DNA from: Thalassomonas sp. RHCl1
GTDB taxonomy: Bacteria; Pseudomonadota; Gammaproteobacteria; Enterobacterales; Alteromonadaceae
Assembly: GCF_947387555.1 (NCBI RefSeq)
Contig: NZ_CANDNZ010000002.1
Coordinates: 868,001 to 932,000, forward strand
Direction: 5' to 3'
DNA length: 64,000 nucleotides
Part shown: in pieces, positions 8,053 through 17,635 of the stretch
Layout: every line of letters begins with the position of its first letter
Position numbering within the stretch: position 1 is the first letter of the stretch
Made by a program: the position numbers and the translations under genes
The notes under the pieces: generated by a model
Databases searched by the model: none
Told to the model about the DNA's origin: nothing
Seen by the model: the letters and a program-made list of their open reading frames with translations, nothing else

Positions 8053-9357
8053 ATGAATAAAAAAGATACAGAATTACTTACATTTGACCGGGAAAACATC
8101 TGGCACCCCTATACTTCCATGTCATCTCCCCTGCCTTCTTATCTGGTAGAATCTGCCAAAGGGGTAGAAATCACCCTGGCATCCGGCGAAACCCTCACCG
8201 ACGGCATGGCGTCCTGGTGGGCAGTACTGCACGGCTATAACCACCCGAAACTGAACCAGGCCATTATCGAGCAGACAGAGAAAATGGCCCATGTCATGTT
8301 TGGCGGTTTAACCCACCAGCCGGCGGTGGAATTGTGCCAAAAACTGATCGCGCTGACACCAAAATCCCTAGAGCGGGTGTTTTTAGCCGACAGCGGCTCG
8401 GTCGCGGTGGAAGTGGCCATAAAAATGGCGCTGCAGTACTGGCACAGTAAAGGTGAGAAAAACAAACATCAGCTGTTAACGGTGCGCAACGGCTACCACG
8501 GCGATACCTTTGCCGCCATGTCGGTTTGCGATCCCGTCACCGGCATGCACCAGTTATTTGACCAGGTATTAATGAAAAACCTGTTCGCCCCGGCACCGGG
8601 CATTGCCATAGACCAAGAGTGGCAAGCACAGGATACCCAAGCCCTCGAAACCTTATTTGCCGAAAACCACCAGCATTTGGCTGCCTTTATCATAGAGCCT
8701 ATCGTCCAGGGCACAGGCGGCATGCGTTTCTATCACCCCGAATATTTAAAAGCCTGCGCCGCGTTATGTAAAAAATATAAGGTGCTGCTGATAGCCGATG
8801 AAATTGCCACCGGCTTTGGCCGCACCGGCAAGCTGTTTGCCTGCGAATGGGCGGATGTTTCACCGGATATCTTATGCCTGGGCAAAACCCTGACCGGCGG
8901 TTACATGAGCTTGGCGGCCACCTTATGCTCAAAAGAAGTCGCCACCACCATCAGTGACGGCGAAGCCGGCTGCTTTATGCACGGCCCGACCTTTATGGGC
9001 AACCCGCTGGCCTGCGCCGTTGCCAGCGCCAGCATAGACCTGTTAACAGAGAACAACTGGCAGCAACAGGTGGCCACCCTGGAAAGCCAGCTAAAACGGC
9101 ACCTGCTGCCGTTAGCCAAACATGCACGAGTTAAAGACACCCGGGTACTGGGAGCCATAGGCGTGGTGGAAGCGCGCCAGCATGTCAATATGGCCCAGAT
9201 CCAGAAAAGATTTGTTGAACTTGGTGTCTGGATCCGCCCCTTTGGCAAGCTGATTTATATTATGCCGCCTTATGTATCCACCAAGGAAGACGTGCTCAAG
9301 TTGGTCCGGGCAATTGCCACGGTATTGGATGAAGAGCAATGTTTTACGCTTGATTAG
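8053..9357 (+). CDS. bioA: Adenosylmethionine-8-amino-7-oxononanoate aminotransferase
   Basis: BioA is a class III PLP aminotransferase that makes 7,8-diaminononanoate using SAM as amino donor. The 434-residue protein shows HPYTSMSSP and [16 protein letters not shown] at the N-terminus, the [13 protein letters not shown] segment, [15 protein letters not shown], and the PLP lysine in CLGKTLTGG (Lys278). The 8053 ATG is the only sensible start, though it has no clear Shine-Dalgarno sequence. It is transcribed alone, divergent from bioBFCD. Confidence 0.95.
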   Translation: MNKKDTELLTFDRENIWHPYTSMSSPLPSYLVESAKGVEITLASGETLTDGMASWWAVLHGYNHPKLNQAIIEQTEKMAHVMFGGLTHQPAVELCQKLIALTPKSLERVFLADSGSVAVEVAIKMALQYWHSKGEKNKHQLLTVRNGYHGDTFAAMSVCDPVTGMHQLFDQVLMKNLFAPAPGIAIDQEWQAQDTQALETLFAENHQHLAAFIIEPIVQGTGGMRFYHPEYLKACAALCKKYKVLLIADEIATGFGRTGKLFACEWADVSPDILCLGKTLTGGYMSLAATLCSKEVATTISDGEAGCFMHGPTFMGNPLACAVASASIDLLTENNWQQQVATLESQLKRHLLPLAKHARVKDTRVLGAIGVVEARQHVNMAQIQKRFVELGVWIRPFGKLIYIMPPYVSTKEDVLKLVRAIATVLDEEQCFTLD

Positions 9358-9380
9358 CCCCTAAGCGCTAACGCCGCAGC

Positions 9381-9743
9381 TCAAAAAGCCTGGATAATAA
9401 TATAGGTTATCCAGGAAACCGATACCAGAAACAGCAACACCAGGTTGAAATGCAGGTTATCGGTGCTGCGGCGGTTACGGAACCTGTCAATAATAAAACA
9501 GGCGATACTGCTAAAGGCGCTAAACCATAAGATCAGGTATAAATAGTTGGTGAGCGGCATCAGCCAATGGCTTCGGATCGGCAACTGGTAATAACGTACC
9601 AGACCATAATTTTTTTCCGGGGCGGCATAAAAAGAGACAATTAACGCGCCAATAAAGCACAACCAGCCGCCGATAGCTAAAAGCCGGGCAAAATATATCC
9701 AGCTGTCCGGGGCTTTGCGCCGATCTTTACCCCGCCAAATCAT
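9381..9743 (-). CDS. Small inner-membrane protein of unknown function
   Basis: The protein has 120 residues with three predicted membrane helices (roughly 20-40, 65-88 and 98-118) and basic ends (RGKDRRK; DRFRNRRS), suggesting a cytoplasmic N-terminus. A strong GGGAG ribosome site is 8 bases before the ATG at 9743, preferred over the GTG at 9749. It lies between bioA (convergent) and asnS (divergent), so it is a single-gene unit. I recognise no family. Confidence 0.7.
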   Translation of the reverse strand: MIWRGKDRRKAPDSWIYFARLLAIGGWLCFIGALIVSFYAAPEKNYGLVRYYQLPIRSHWLMPLTNYLYLILWFSAFSSIACFIIDRFRNRRSTDNLHFNLVLLFLVSVSWITYIIIQAF

Positions 9744-9824
9744 GGCCACAACTCCCTTTTTATTCCCTTATTCAGGTTAATAGGTTTATTTTCATTAATT
9801 ATCGTACTATTTAGCAAGTTTTAC

Positions 9825-9852
9825 TTGAGAAAAGCAATAGTCGCGGTAACAT
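9825..9852 (+). promoter_or_regulatory. Candidate asnS promoter
   Basis: TTGAGA (9825-9830), 16 bases, then TAACAT (9847-9852), a reasonable sigma-70 pair about 50 bases before the asnS ATG. Confidence 0.4.
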
Positions 9853-9900
9853 ACCAAACCCTACAATTAGGATAATTATTAAAGAATAAGAGGTCGATAA

Positions 9901-11301
9901 ATGTCTGTTATATCGATTACGGATGTATTAGCAGGAAAATACCCCGTTAACGAAACCATCACGGTACATGGCTGGATCCGCACACGTCGCGATTCCAAAG
10001 CCGGTATTTCATTTTTAGCCATTCACGATGGTTCATGTTTTGATGCCATTCAGGCCATAGTGCCGAATGAGTTAGACAATTATCAAACTGATGTACTTAA
10101 ACTCACCACAGGCGGCGCGGTAAAAGTGACCGGCACCTTAGTGGAATCTCCGGGCCAGGGACAAGCTTTTGAGATCCAGGCAACGGCAGTTGAAGTATTA
10201 GGCCTGGTGGAAGACCCCGATACCTACCCTATGGCAGCCAAGCGCCACAGCATCGAATATTTACGCGAGCACGCCCACCTGCGCGCCCGCACCAATATCG
10301 GCGGCGCGGTGACCCGGGTACGTAATACCCTGGCACAAGCAATCCACAGATTCTTGCACAGCAAAGGATACTTCTGGATCAGCACGCCATTAATCACCGC
10401 CAGCGACTGTGAAGGCGCCGGTGAAATGTTCCGTGTCAGCACCTTAGACATGGAAAACCTGCCGCGCACAGACAAAGGCAATGTCGATTACAGCGAAGAC
10501 TTCTTCGGTAAAGAAGCCTTCTTAACGGTATCCGGCCAGTTAAACGTGGAAACCTACTGTTGTGCCATGTCCAAGGTGTATACCTTTGGCCCGACCTTCC
10601 GCGCCGAAAACTCCAACACCAGCCGTCACCTGGCGGAATTCTGGATGGTTGAGCCGGAAATCGCTTTTGCCGACCTGGCCATTGCCGGTGATCTGGCCGA
10701 AGAAATGCTGCGTTATGTCTTTAAAGCCCTGTTAGAAGAGCGCGCCGACGATATGGCCTTCTTCCAGCAGCGTGTCGATAAAACCGTCATTGACCGTTTA
10801 AACACTGTCATTGAAAAAGACTTCGTGCGCATGGACTATACCGACGCCATCGAAATCCTGCAAAACTGCGGCAAGAAATTCGAAAACGAAGTTTTCTGGG
10901 GTGTGGATCTGAACTCAGAGCACGAGCGCTACCTGGCAGAAGAGCATGTCGGCGGACCTGTGATCCTGCAAAACTACCCGAAAGATATTAAGTCTTTCTA
11001 CATGCGCTTAAACGACGACAAGAAAACCGTTGCCGCCATGGATATCTTGGCACCGGGCATCGGCGAACTGATCGGCGGCAGCCAGCGTGAAGAGCGTTTG
11101 GATGTGCTTGATGAGCGCCTGGCAGAAATGGGCTTAGATCCGGTAGATTACAGCTGGTACCGCGACCTGCGCCGTTACGGCACAGTGCCGCACTCAGGTT
11201 TTGGTCTAGGTTTTGAGCGCCTGGTGGCTTATGCTACCGGCATCCAGAACGTACGTGACGTCATTCCTTTCCCGCGTACGCCGAACAATGCCGCTTTTTA
11301 A
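9901..11301 (+). CDS. asnS: Asparaginyl-tRNA synthetase
   Basis: AsnRS is a class IIb enzyme that charges tRNA-Asn. The 466-residue protein has an N-terminal OB-fold anticodon domain ([18 protein letters not shown]), class II motif 2 ([20 protein letters not shown]) and motif 3 ([10 protein letters not shown]) near the C-terminus. The CEGAGEMF and [13 protein letters not shown] segments distinguish AsnRS from AspRS. GAGG is placed well before the ATG. A strong terminator follows. Confidence 0.97.
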   Translation: MSVISITDVLAGKYPVNETITVHGWIRTRRDSKAGISFLAIHDGSCFDAIQAIVPNELDNYQTDVLKLTTGGAVKVTGTLVESPGQGQAFEIQATAVEVLGLVEDPDTYPMAAKRHSIEYLREHAHLRARTNIGGAVTRVRNTLAQAIHRFLHSKGYFWISTPLITASDCEGAGEMFRVSTLDMENLPRTDKGNVDYSEDFFGKEAFLTVSGQLNVETYCCAMSKVYTFGPTFRAENSNTSRHLAEFWMVEPEIAFADLAIAGDLAEEMLRYVFKALLEERADDMAFFQQRVDKTVIDRLNTVIEKDFVRMDYTDAIEILQNCGKKFENEVFWGVDLNSEHERYLAEEHVGGPVILQNYPKDIKSFYMRLNDDKKTVAAMDILAPGIGELIGGSQREERLDVLDERLAEMGLDPVDYSWYRDLRRYGTVPHSGFGLGFERLVAYATGIQNVRDVIPFPRTPNNAAF

Positions 11302-11322
11302 TCTGGCTTAAATTGTTAAAAC

Positions 11323-11354
11323 AATTAAAAACCCTCATTTGAGGGTTTTTAATT
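11323..11354. terminator. Rho-independent terminator, bidirectional
   Basis: Perfect 15-bp inverted repeat: AATTAAAAACCCTCA, a 2-base TT centre, then TGAGGGTTTTTAATT, with T-runs on both strands. It serves asnS and possibly the convergent chemoreceptor gene. Confidence 0.85.
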
Positions 11355-11429
11355 ACCTATGTTTTTTGCTTATTTCTCGGCATATCCCTGCCTACTAAGC
11401 TTATGATTCACCGGTTTAAGCAACTAAAG

Positions 11430-13748
11430 TCAAAGCTTAAACTCCCGCATTTTCTCTTCAAGATTTGTGACTAGAATACTGATCCTTTTTACATCTCCCT
11501 TATTTGCATCCGCTTTTTCAGAAATCTGTTGTGAGGTGCCGGCAATTTCGGTGATATTCTCATTGATATCATTAACCACTGTCGTTTGCTGCTCGGCAGC
11601 GGTGGCAATTTGTGCGTTCATATCATTTAATCGGGCCACTAATTCCACCACTTGACTCAAAGTATCTCGGTTATCGCTGCTGGCACTAATACTGGCATTG
11701 GCCATTTTGCCTGATGCTGCCACCATTTTAACCGCGGTGGATGTTTCGCTTTGTAGCGCATTAATTTTATCACGAATGTCTTCTGTAGATTGTTGGGTTC
11801 TGCTGGCTAAAGTTCTCACTTCATCTGCGACAACCGCAAAACCCCGTCCCTGCTCTCCCGCCCTGGCAGCTTCAATTGCGGCATTTAGTGCCAATAAGTT
11901 AGTTTGTTCAGCAATAGATTGAATGACATCCAGCACCGAGCCGATTGACTGGCTTTCCTGAGCCAGCTTTTCAATTGATGCCGAGGCCGACACCATTTGC
12001 TGATTTAAATCATCCATATAGCCTGTTAGCAAACCCGCAGCATGGCTGGTGTCCTGACACTTGCCGTCGGTTTCTCTGACAGTTTCTGCCGCCGTGGCCG
12101 CATTTCTGGCCACTTCCTGTATGGTCGACAGCAGCTCATTGGTGGCAACGGCAACACTATCGGCGTTTTGGCATTGATGTTCGGTTTGCCCCGTGGTTTC
12201 GTCCATCCCCTTTAGCATTTTGTTAGTTGACTGGTACAAGGTCTTGGCCAAATTTTCTACGCAATGGAGAATTTCCTGGATTCCGGTTAATAAGTGATTA
12301 AATGAATCGGCCAATGAGGATAGTTCATCCTTACCGCGATAGTTGACCCGGGTGGTGAGATCTTTTTCTGCGGTCACGGAATTTACCTGGGCAATAAAAC
12401 TCTGGATAGGGTTTGAGATCCCACGACCGACCATATAGGCAACCGCAGAAATCACAGGCAATAACACCAGCATGATCATCATCATCACCCACCAGATTTG
12501 CGCGGTCAATTTATCCTTATCAGCCATGGCTTCTGCAACATCAATTTCACTGAGGATCCCCCATTTGACCCCGGGTATGTCTAAAGGAGCAAAAGCCGAC
12601 AGCACCTCGACCCCCCGATAATCTTTGATTGTTCGAATACCGGTCTTCCCTGAAATAGCTGCATTTGCACCTTCGGTATCAACGGCTTGCAGCCCTATAG
12701 CGGTATCACTGGCATTAATTTTTTTCAATACCATCTCATCGAAACCAGCCTTTTTAAGTGCCGCCAGATAATTGGCCTTATCTTCCATCAAAAAACGGCT
12801 CTGGCTACGTAATAAATCATCGTCCCCCACAAGGTAAGTTTCACCACTATCCCCGAGGCCAACATCCCGCCAGCCTTGCTGGTAAGTCATCAGGTCGTTG
12901 ATCCTGTCAATCGGCATTTGAAAAATCAGCACCCCTAATTTCTTACCATCGGGGGCAAATATCGCCGCGCCAATAAAGGCCGCTGCCGCATCATAAGAAG
13001 GAAAATAGGGCTTAAAATCTACCAGGATCCCGCTCGTTTCCGCTGTACTTTGATTAGCCATGGCATAGGCCTTGGCAATGCCGGTATCTTTATAGGGCCC
13101 GGAAGTGAGCGAAGTAGCAAAGTCCAGCTCTTTAAATACAGAATAAACAATATAACCGTTATCCGGTTCCACCAGGAAAATGTCATAGTAGCCAAATTCA
13201 TCAAGAAAATGATTGAAATGTTTGTGGTACTTGCCATGGAGTAAGCTGTATTGGCTGCCATCATCAGCCATATCCAGGGCATTCTTACTCCCTAAAGCAT
13301 GGGGATTTCCACTGATGTAAGCATGCTGCAGTGACTTGCTATTTTGGGGCAATTGCTGCAATTTCCCCGTAGCACTAACATCGGTACCGGGATTTTTACG
13401 CCGGTATTCGGGATCGAATTCTCCGCTATAATATTGTGCCAGGGCATCATTGTCCCTGAGTGAGGTTTGCTGATCAAATTTAAAAAACAGCTCAGGAAAG
13501 TCACGCATGGCATCGATCACCATGGTATTATCCGACAACGCTTTGAGCTGGCGCTTAATGGTCAGAAAATAATTTTCTATTTGGGTCTTCTGCAATTCTC
13601 TGACAGCAACTAGCTGCTCAAAAGCACTTTTTTCCATGGCTTTTGCCGCAACCGATGATGCTTGCCAACTCACTAACAATCCTGCTATTAATATTCCCAT
13701 CCCTGATAATAATACTGACGCTAAAATTATCTTAGAGGAAACCTTCAT
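11430..13748 (-). CDS. Methyl-accepting chemotaxis protein with double-Cache-type sensor
   Basis: The protein is about 772 residues. An N-terminal membrane helix (about 8-30) is followed by a long periplasmic region (to about 410) with Cache-like stretches such as [17 protein letters not shown] and [19 protein letters not shown] second membrane helix (about 415-440), a HAMP domain and the signalling hairpin come next. The hairpin tip [20 protein letters not shown] is intact. No C-terminal CheR/CheB pentapeptide is present (it ends EEKMREFKL). The ATG at 13748 is chosen over a GTG four codons upstream. No chemotaxis kinase gene is near, so it feeds a pathway encoded elsewhere. The ligand is unknown. 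Confidence 0.9.
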   Translation of the reverse strand: MKVSSKIILASVLLSGMGILIAGLLVSWQASSVAAKAMEKSAFEQLVAVRELQKTQIENYFLTIKRQLKALSDNTMVIDAMRDFPELFFKFDQQTSLRDNDALAQYYSGEFDPEYRRKNPGTDVSATGKLQQLPQNSKSLQHAYISGNPHALGSKNALDMADDGSQYSLLHGKYHKHFNHFLDEFGYYDIFLVEPDNGYIVYSVFKELDFATSLTSGPYKDTGIAKAYAMANQSTAETSGILVDFKPYFPSYDAAAAFIGAAIFAPDGKKLGVLIFQMPIDRINDLMTYQQGWRDVGLGDSGETYLVGDDDLLRSQSRFLMEDKANYLAALKKAGFDEMVLKKINASDTAIGLQAVDTEGANAAISGKTGIRTIKDYRGVEVLSAFAPLDIPGVKWGILSEIDVAEAMADKDKLTAQIWWVMMMIMLVLLPVISAVAYMVGRGISNPIQSFIAQVNSVTAEKDLTTRVNYRGKDELSSLADSFNHLLTGIQEILHCVENLAKTLYQSTNKMLKGMDETTGQTEHQCQNADSVAVATNELLSTIQEVARNAATAAETVRETDGKCQDTSHAAGLLTGYMDDLNQQMVSASASIEKLAQESQSIGSVLDVIQSIAEQTNLLALNAAIEAARAGEQGRGFAVVADEVRTLASRTQQSTEDIRDKINALQSETSTAVKMVAASGKMANASISASSDNRDTLSQVVELVARLNDMNAQIATAAEQQTTVVNDINENITEIAGTSQQISEKADANKGDVKRISILVTNLEEKMREFKL

Positions 13749-14105
13749 ACAACAACTCACTAATTTAACGGTACTTTTAAGTCTAGCGGATTTTGATCTC
13801 TTTGCTTAACACTGAAATCTTTGTCCTTTATTACTGTTTTTGTTTTGTGTATTTGATGGAAGATAAATGTCAACAGACAAATACAATCATCAGACAGCTC
13901 CATAAAGAAAAAACATACTTCTTGCCTTTAATCAATGAGATAAAAATCAATCTCATCAATATCCACACCTCAGTTGCCACTCCTCCATATATTTCAAAAA
14001 AATTAAACGAGCTTCTGTAAATATCACCAAGCCAAAACTCCCCCGAAGATGAGTTTATCTCCGATAAGGCCCTGATAATACGATAGCAAAGAGGCTGTTT
14101 TGAGC
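13749..14105. other. Intergenic region without a convincing gene
   Basis: About 357 AT-rich bases. A 75-codon frame at 13793-14020 has no ribosome site and a composition unlike its neighbours, so I do not call it. No clear terminator is seen for the minus-strand gene ending at 14106 side. Confidence 0.4.
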
Positions 14106-14909
14106 TTACAGCGGATACTTTTTTAAAATCGCCATTATTTCACCGTTATCCTGCATGGCCCTGATTTGGGCGTTTATTTGATGAAGATGATGCCTAAATG
14201 CAGAGCTTCTGGCTATAAACAGGGAAAAATCCGGGTTATACAGCAATGGCGATATTTGAACTAACTTATGTCCTCCCGGCATTTTATCTGTCAGTGACCG
14301 TGCGGTATGCTGATTTAACACCACCAGATCCAACCGGCTCTTCAATAACAGCGCCAGTGAGGCTTTTTCTGTGCTCGACCAATAAAGAGATATATTTTCT
14401 CTTTCCATGGCATCAATGAACTCAGGTCCATAATTAAAATCCCGGGTTGCCCCTATTTTATAAGGCCGTAACTGTTGCCAGGAATGCCATTGTCCAAGCG
14501 GAGCAGGATGTAGCGCATAAAAATAAAAGGGGCTGGACAAAATGCGGCTTGAATATAAGCCATAACGACTGCGCTCCCCGGTTTTAGATACCATAAGCGC
14601 CATATCAGCACTGCCGTTTTTTATACTATTAAGCACCCGGGTAAAAGGCATTACGGTAAAATCGGCTTTAATGCCGATATTCACCAACAACTGACGGGTG
14701 ATATCAACAAAGATACCGCCGGTAACTGGCCCGCCTTCTTCCCCTTCTATCCAGGGAGGCCAGGGATCGCAGGCCACCTGAATCGTTTGCTTACCTTTAT
14801 GGCTGTCATCGGCATTTATCAGGGGAGCATACAGTAAGGGGAAGAATAACAGAGCAAGGACAATCACTTGACTTAATCGGATATTTCGTCTTTGAGCCGT
14901 TCGTTTCAT
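14106..14909 (-). CDS. Periplasmic solute-binding protein, family 3
   Basis: The 267-residue protein has a basic N-terminus and a signal peptide ending near PLINADD. The family 3 pattern follows: QVACDPWPPWIEG, GPVTGGIFVDITRQLL, GIKADFTVMPFTRVLNSIK, GSADMALMVSKTGER, KIGATRDFNYG and a C-terminal DFSLFIARSS ... QINAQIRAMQDNGEI. No permease or ATPase gene is adjacent, so it is an orphan binding protein. The ATG at 14909 is preferred over a TTG at 14921. The ligand is unknown, probably an amino acid or similar small polar solute. Confidence 0.82.
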   Translation of the reverse strand: MKRTAQRRNIRLSQVIVLALLFFPLLYAPLINADDSHKGKQTIQVACDPWPPWIEGEEGGPVTGGIFVDITRQLLVNIGIKADFTVMPFTRVLNSIKNGSADMALMVSKTGERSRYGLYSSRILSSPFYFYALHPAPLGQWHSWQQLRPYKIGATRDFNYGPEFIDAMERENISLYWSSTEKASLALLLKSRLDLVVLNQHTARSLTDKMPGGHKLVQISPLLYNPDFSLFIARSSAFRHHLHQINAQIRAMQDNGEIMAILKKYPL

Positions 14910-15116
14910 TGCTGATATCAAATCCTATATCACTGACCATAACTATAGCCCAGGGCAAAGGTGATCACTATCTACCAGTTTTACGTCTGCTTTCATTATC
15001 CAGCCCAACTCAGCAACGAATGCACTAAAGACTTGATCATTAATCTATTTATAGACCCTGTCACTTGACTAAAATCAAAAAAAACAACAACCAAGAAACC
15101 AGGTGCTAACAAGAAA

Positions 15117-15142
15117 TTGACAAGTTCATTTTTTGATAATAC
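15117..15142 (+). promoter_or_regulatory. Candidate promoter with extended -10
   Basis: TTGACA (15117-15122) and, 14 bases on, TAATAC preceded by TGA (an extended -10). The spacing is short, so confidence is limited. It precedes the ATG at 15206 by about 64 bases. Confidence 0.35.
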
Positions 15143-15205
15143 TGTGCGGGCGCGTATTTCATTACGCAGCAAAAAGTATTTGGAATTTTTAAAAAGGAAG
15201 TATTA

Positions 15206-15938
15206 ATGAACAAGCAAACCGCACTTACCCTGCTCTCTGTATTCTCCGTATTTACCTCATCGCAGACACTGGCAGACTCAACCCCCAAGAGCTGGGGCAT
15301 GTATCGCCACCGGTGATTATGCTACGGCATTTGGTCTGAGTGCACAGGCTAAGGGTAATTTCTCCACCGCCTGGGGATTAGGTACAGTAGCAGATCAAGA
15401 GTTAGCTATCGTATGGGGACATAGCTCAAAGGCCATGGGGATACGTTCAACCGCCTGGGGCATGACCTCGCAGGCTTTGGGAACAACATCTACGGCATTT
15501 GGCTCCAACGCGATTGCCGAGGGTAACGGCTCAACCGCCTTTGGTAACAACCCTGTCGCCCAAGGTCACAACTCAACGGCCATTGGCCAGTATGTTACCG
15601 TTACCGGGGACAACTCAGTTGCCGTGGGTTTTGGTACTTCAGCCGAGCGAAAATACCTGGATCAGCCAGATAGCTTTGGCGTCATCGGTGGCACGGTAAA
15701 ATTCTGTAATGCCGCCGGGGTCTGTATCGATGATGTGCAAAACGCCATAGAAACCCTGCAAAATGAAAACAATGCCTTAAAAGATCGTGTGCAGGCACTG
15801 GAAAACAGCAGTGGCGGCGATATAAATGATCTGCTTAACCGGGTTCAATATCTGGAATATAAAAATAGCGACTTAACCAATACCATCTTTGATTTAAGTT
15901 ACCGAATCCGTAAACTGGAAGAAAGTGCAGCTAACTAG
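15206..15938 (+). pseudogene. Secreted YadA-head-repeat protein with coiled coil, frameshifted
   Basis: An ATG at 15206, with AAGGAAG before it, encodes a signal peptide (hydrophobic LTLLSVFSVF, cleavage near TLADS) and then stops at TGA 15314-15316. From about 15298 the +1 frame continues without a stop to 15938. It encodes five or more 14-residue YadA head repeats (TAFG, TAWG, TAIG, VAVG every 14 residues), a CNAAGVCIDD segment and a coiled coil (ENNALKDRVQALENS onward). Removing one G from the GGGG run at 15294-15297 joins the parts. There is no C-terminal membrane anchor, so an intact product would be secreted rather than a classic trimeric autotransporter. The break could be a real mutation, phase variation or a sequencing error. 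Confidence 0.7.
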
Positions 15939-15961
15939 TTGCTCGTTTATCGCAAGAGCAT

Positions 15962-15984
15962 GAGGTGCTCTTAGGCACCTCTTT
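15962..15984 (+). terminator. Rho-independent terminator
   Basis: GAGGTGC, a 6-base loop, GCACCTC, then TTT. It is 23 bases after the stop of the YadA-head gene. Confidence 0.65.
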
Positions 15985-16005
15985 AACAATACATAGCAAC
16001 GCTGT

Positions 16006-16569
16006 TTATTTAAAAACAGTGACATAATCCTGGTAAGGTTTTACCGGCTTGGGCGGCAGTGTTTTGCTTTGCGACCCTATATATAAGAAACCGACAATTT
16101 GATCTATCAGTTTAATGTTCAGCGCTTCTTTCACCTGGGCATTGTAACTGAATTCGCCGGTGCGCCACATAGCGCCATAGCCTAAAGCAAAAGCCGCCAT
16201 TTGCATGGCATGGGCCGCACAACCCGCCGCCACTAACTGCTCCTGCTCGGGTACCTTGTGCTCAACATATTTTGTACTGATCACTATGATCATCGGCGCG
16301 CGAAACGGCATTTTTTTCGCTTTAGCGATTTTGGCTTCTTCAGCGTTTTTGGCTATCGCGGCGTTTACCAGGATATCGCTTAACTTATCCAGACCTTCAT
16401 TTTCTATCACGGTAAAATGCCAGGGTGCCAGACCGCCGTGATCCGGCACGCGCATGGCGGCGCTTAAGATTTTATCCAGATCTCCCTGACTAGGGGCCGG
16501 CTGTTCAAGAAAAGGGTTAGACTGGCGCTGCAGCAACAGCTCAATGGCATCTTGGGGTACTTGATTCAT
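16006..16569 (-). CDS. ydjA: NAD(P)H nitroreductase family protein, YdjA type
   Basis: The protein has 187 residues, the length of small FMN-dependent nitroreductases. It matches E. coli YdjA in AIELLLQRQS, AAMRVPDHGGLAPWHFTVIE (FMN-binding arginine region), AAGCAAHAMQMAAFALGYG and GFLYIGSQSK. The physiological substrate of YdjA is not established. It is a single-gene unit, convergent with the frameshifted gene at 15938, and its neighbourhood with sppA and ansA is typical of this bacterial group. Confidence 0.88.
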   Translation of the reverse strand: MNQVPQDAIELLLQRQSNPFLEQPAPSQGDLDKILSAAMRVPDHGGLAPWHFTVIENEGLDKLSDILVNAAIAKNAEEAKIAKAKKMPFRAPMIIVISTKYVEHKVPEQEQLVAAGCAAHAMQMAAFALGYGAMWRTGEFSYNAQVKEALNIKLIDQIVGFLYIGSQSKTLPPKPVKPYQDYVTVFK

Positions 16570-16630
16570 AGCTTAGCAATAATTCTAATTTATATTTATG
16601 CCGCTAGTGTACCCCATTAAATAGCAATAA

Positions 16631-16655
16631 AATACCCGCAGATATCAGGGGTATT
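16631..16655 (-). terminator. Candidate terminator for the DoxX gene
   Basis: On the minus strand AATACCC, an 11-base loop and GGGTATT are followed by a T-rich stretch (TTATTGCTATTT). It lies 41 bases after the DoxX stop. Confidence 0.5.
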
Positions 16656-16695
16656 CACAGCCTCCATTCCAGGTAAGCTGTGCTTTTTGGTGTAG

Positions 16696-17400
16696 TTAAG
16701 TTAACAACTCCCGGTGACGCTCTTTTGCAGCAATTGAGCGGCTAAGAAAATAATCAACACTGGTAAAGCGCCCCGCCCCGATAAAAAACAAGGCCAGCAG
16801 CATAATAAAGTAGGTGGTGGCAAATTCAATGCCGTTATTTAGCACCACGATATTGCCCTTTTCATATAACCAATCGGGATTACCGTTGTCATCAATGATC
16901 TCACGCATACGATCCAAGCGTTTTTTCGCCTCAAGGCTGTTCTCCAGACTTTGCTGCGATCCCTCAATCCCTACCCAGGAAAGCACTTTCGCCGGGCTGG
17001 TGTCCGGGTTGGTGGGGGTAATGGCAAACCAGCCGTTATCTAAATGCACACTGGTGGCAGCCACTACCATAGTAAACATCAAAGGAATGGAAACTAACCG
17101 GGTCAACAGGCCAAATAATAACAACCAGCCGCCGAAAAACTCGGTCCAGGTGGCAAGGTTTGCCAGCAAGGCAGGAAATGGCAAGCCCAAGCCCCAGTCG
17201 GCATTGCCGAACCAGGCAACAATATTGGGATCTGCGGCCAAACTTGCCAGGCCGGTCACGTCCGGGTTGCCCAGCTGGGTTTTACTGTAACCGGCAATAA
17301 TAAACACCGGGGCCAAATATAAACGAATCAACAGCGCCGGCACACCGTCAAAAACAGGCAGTTTTTTTAACAAATCTTGATACAGGGTAAATAACTTCAT
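16696..17400 (-). CDS. DoxX family membrane protein
   Basis: The 234-residue integral membrane protein has about four helices and the DoxX signature regions: ALLIRLYLAPVFIIAGYSK, ATWTEFFGGWLLLFGLLTRL and IPLMFTMVVAATSVHLDNGW. A soluble loop of about 60 residues sits between the third and last helices. DoxX proteins are quinone-interacting or redox-linked membrane proteins of poorly defined role. The ATG at 17400 is used; a TTG at 17424 would add 8 residues. Confidence 0.85.
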   Translation of the reverse strand: MKLFTLYQDLLKKLPVFDGVPALLIRLYLAPVFIIAGYSKTQLGNPDVTGLASLAADPNIVAWFGNADWGLGLPFPALLANLATWTEFFGGWLLLFGLLTRLVSIPLMFTMVVAATSVHLDNGWFAITPTNPDTSPAKVLSWVGIEGSQQSLENSLEAKKRLDRMREIIDDNGNPDWLYEKGNIVVLNNGIEFATTYFIMLLALFFIGAGRFTSVDYFLSRSIAAKERHRELLT

Positions 17401-17605
17401 AATTGGCAATTTTATCGGTAACAATTCTAATAAATGATGCTTATAAGACCCGCTTTAATCCAAATACTTTCATCCCTGTTATTTTTAGCTATTTAATCAA
17501 CTTTTTATCCACGCTTTAGCAAAGATAGCCGTTCTTATAAAAAAACGTTAAAAATATTTACAAAATAGACTACTTAACTGTCAAAAGATTAAGTAGCATA
17601 CGCAC

Positions 17606-17611
17606 TATACT
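17606..17611 (+). promoter_or_regulatory. Candidate sppA -10 box
   Basis: TATACT, 24 bases before the sppA ATG. No good -35 box at the right distance. Confidence 0.3.
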
Positions 17612-17635
17612 AGAAATTTAACTGATTAGAATTTT

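Noticed and set aside
13793-14020. A 75-codon plus-strand frame between the chemoreceptor and a binding protein
   Set aside because: No ribosome site, odd composition and no recognisable feature.
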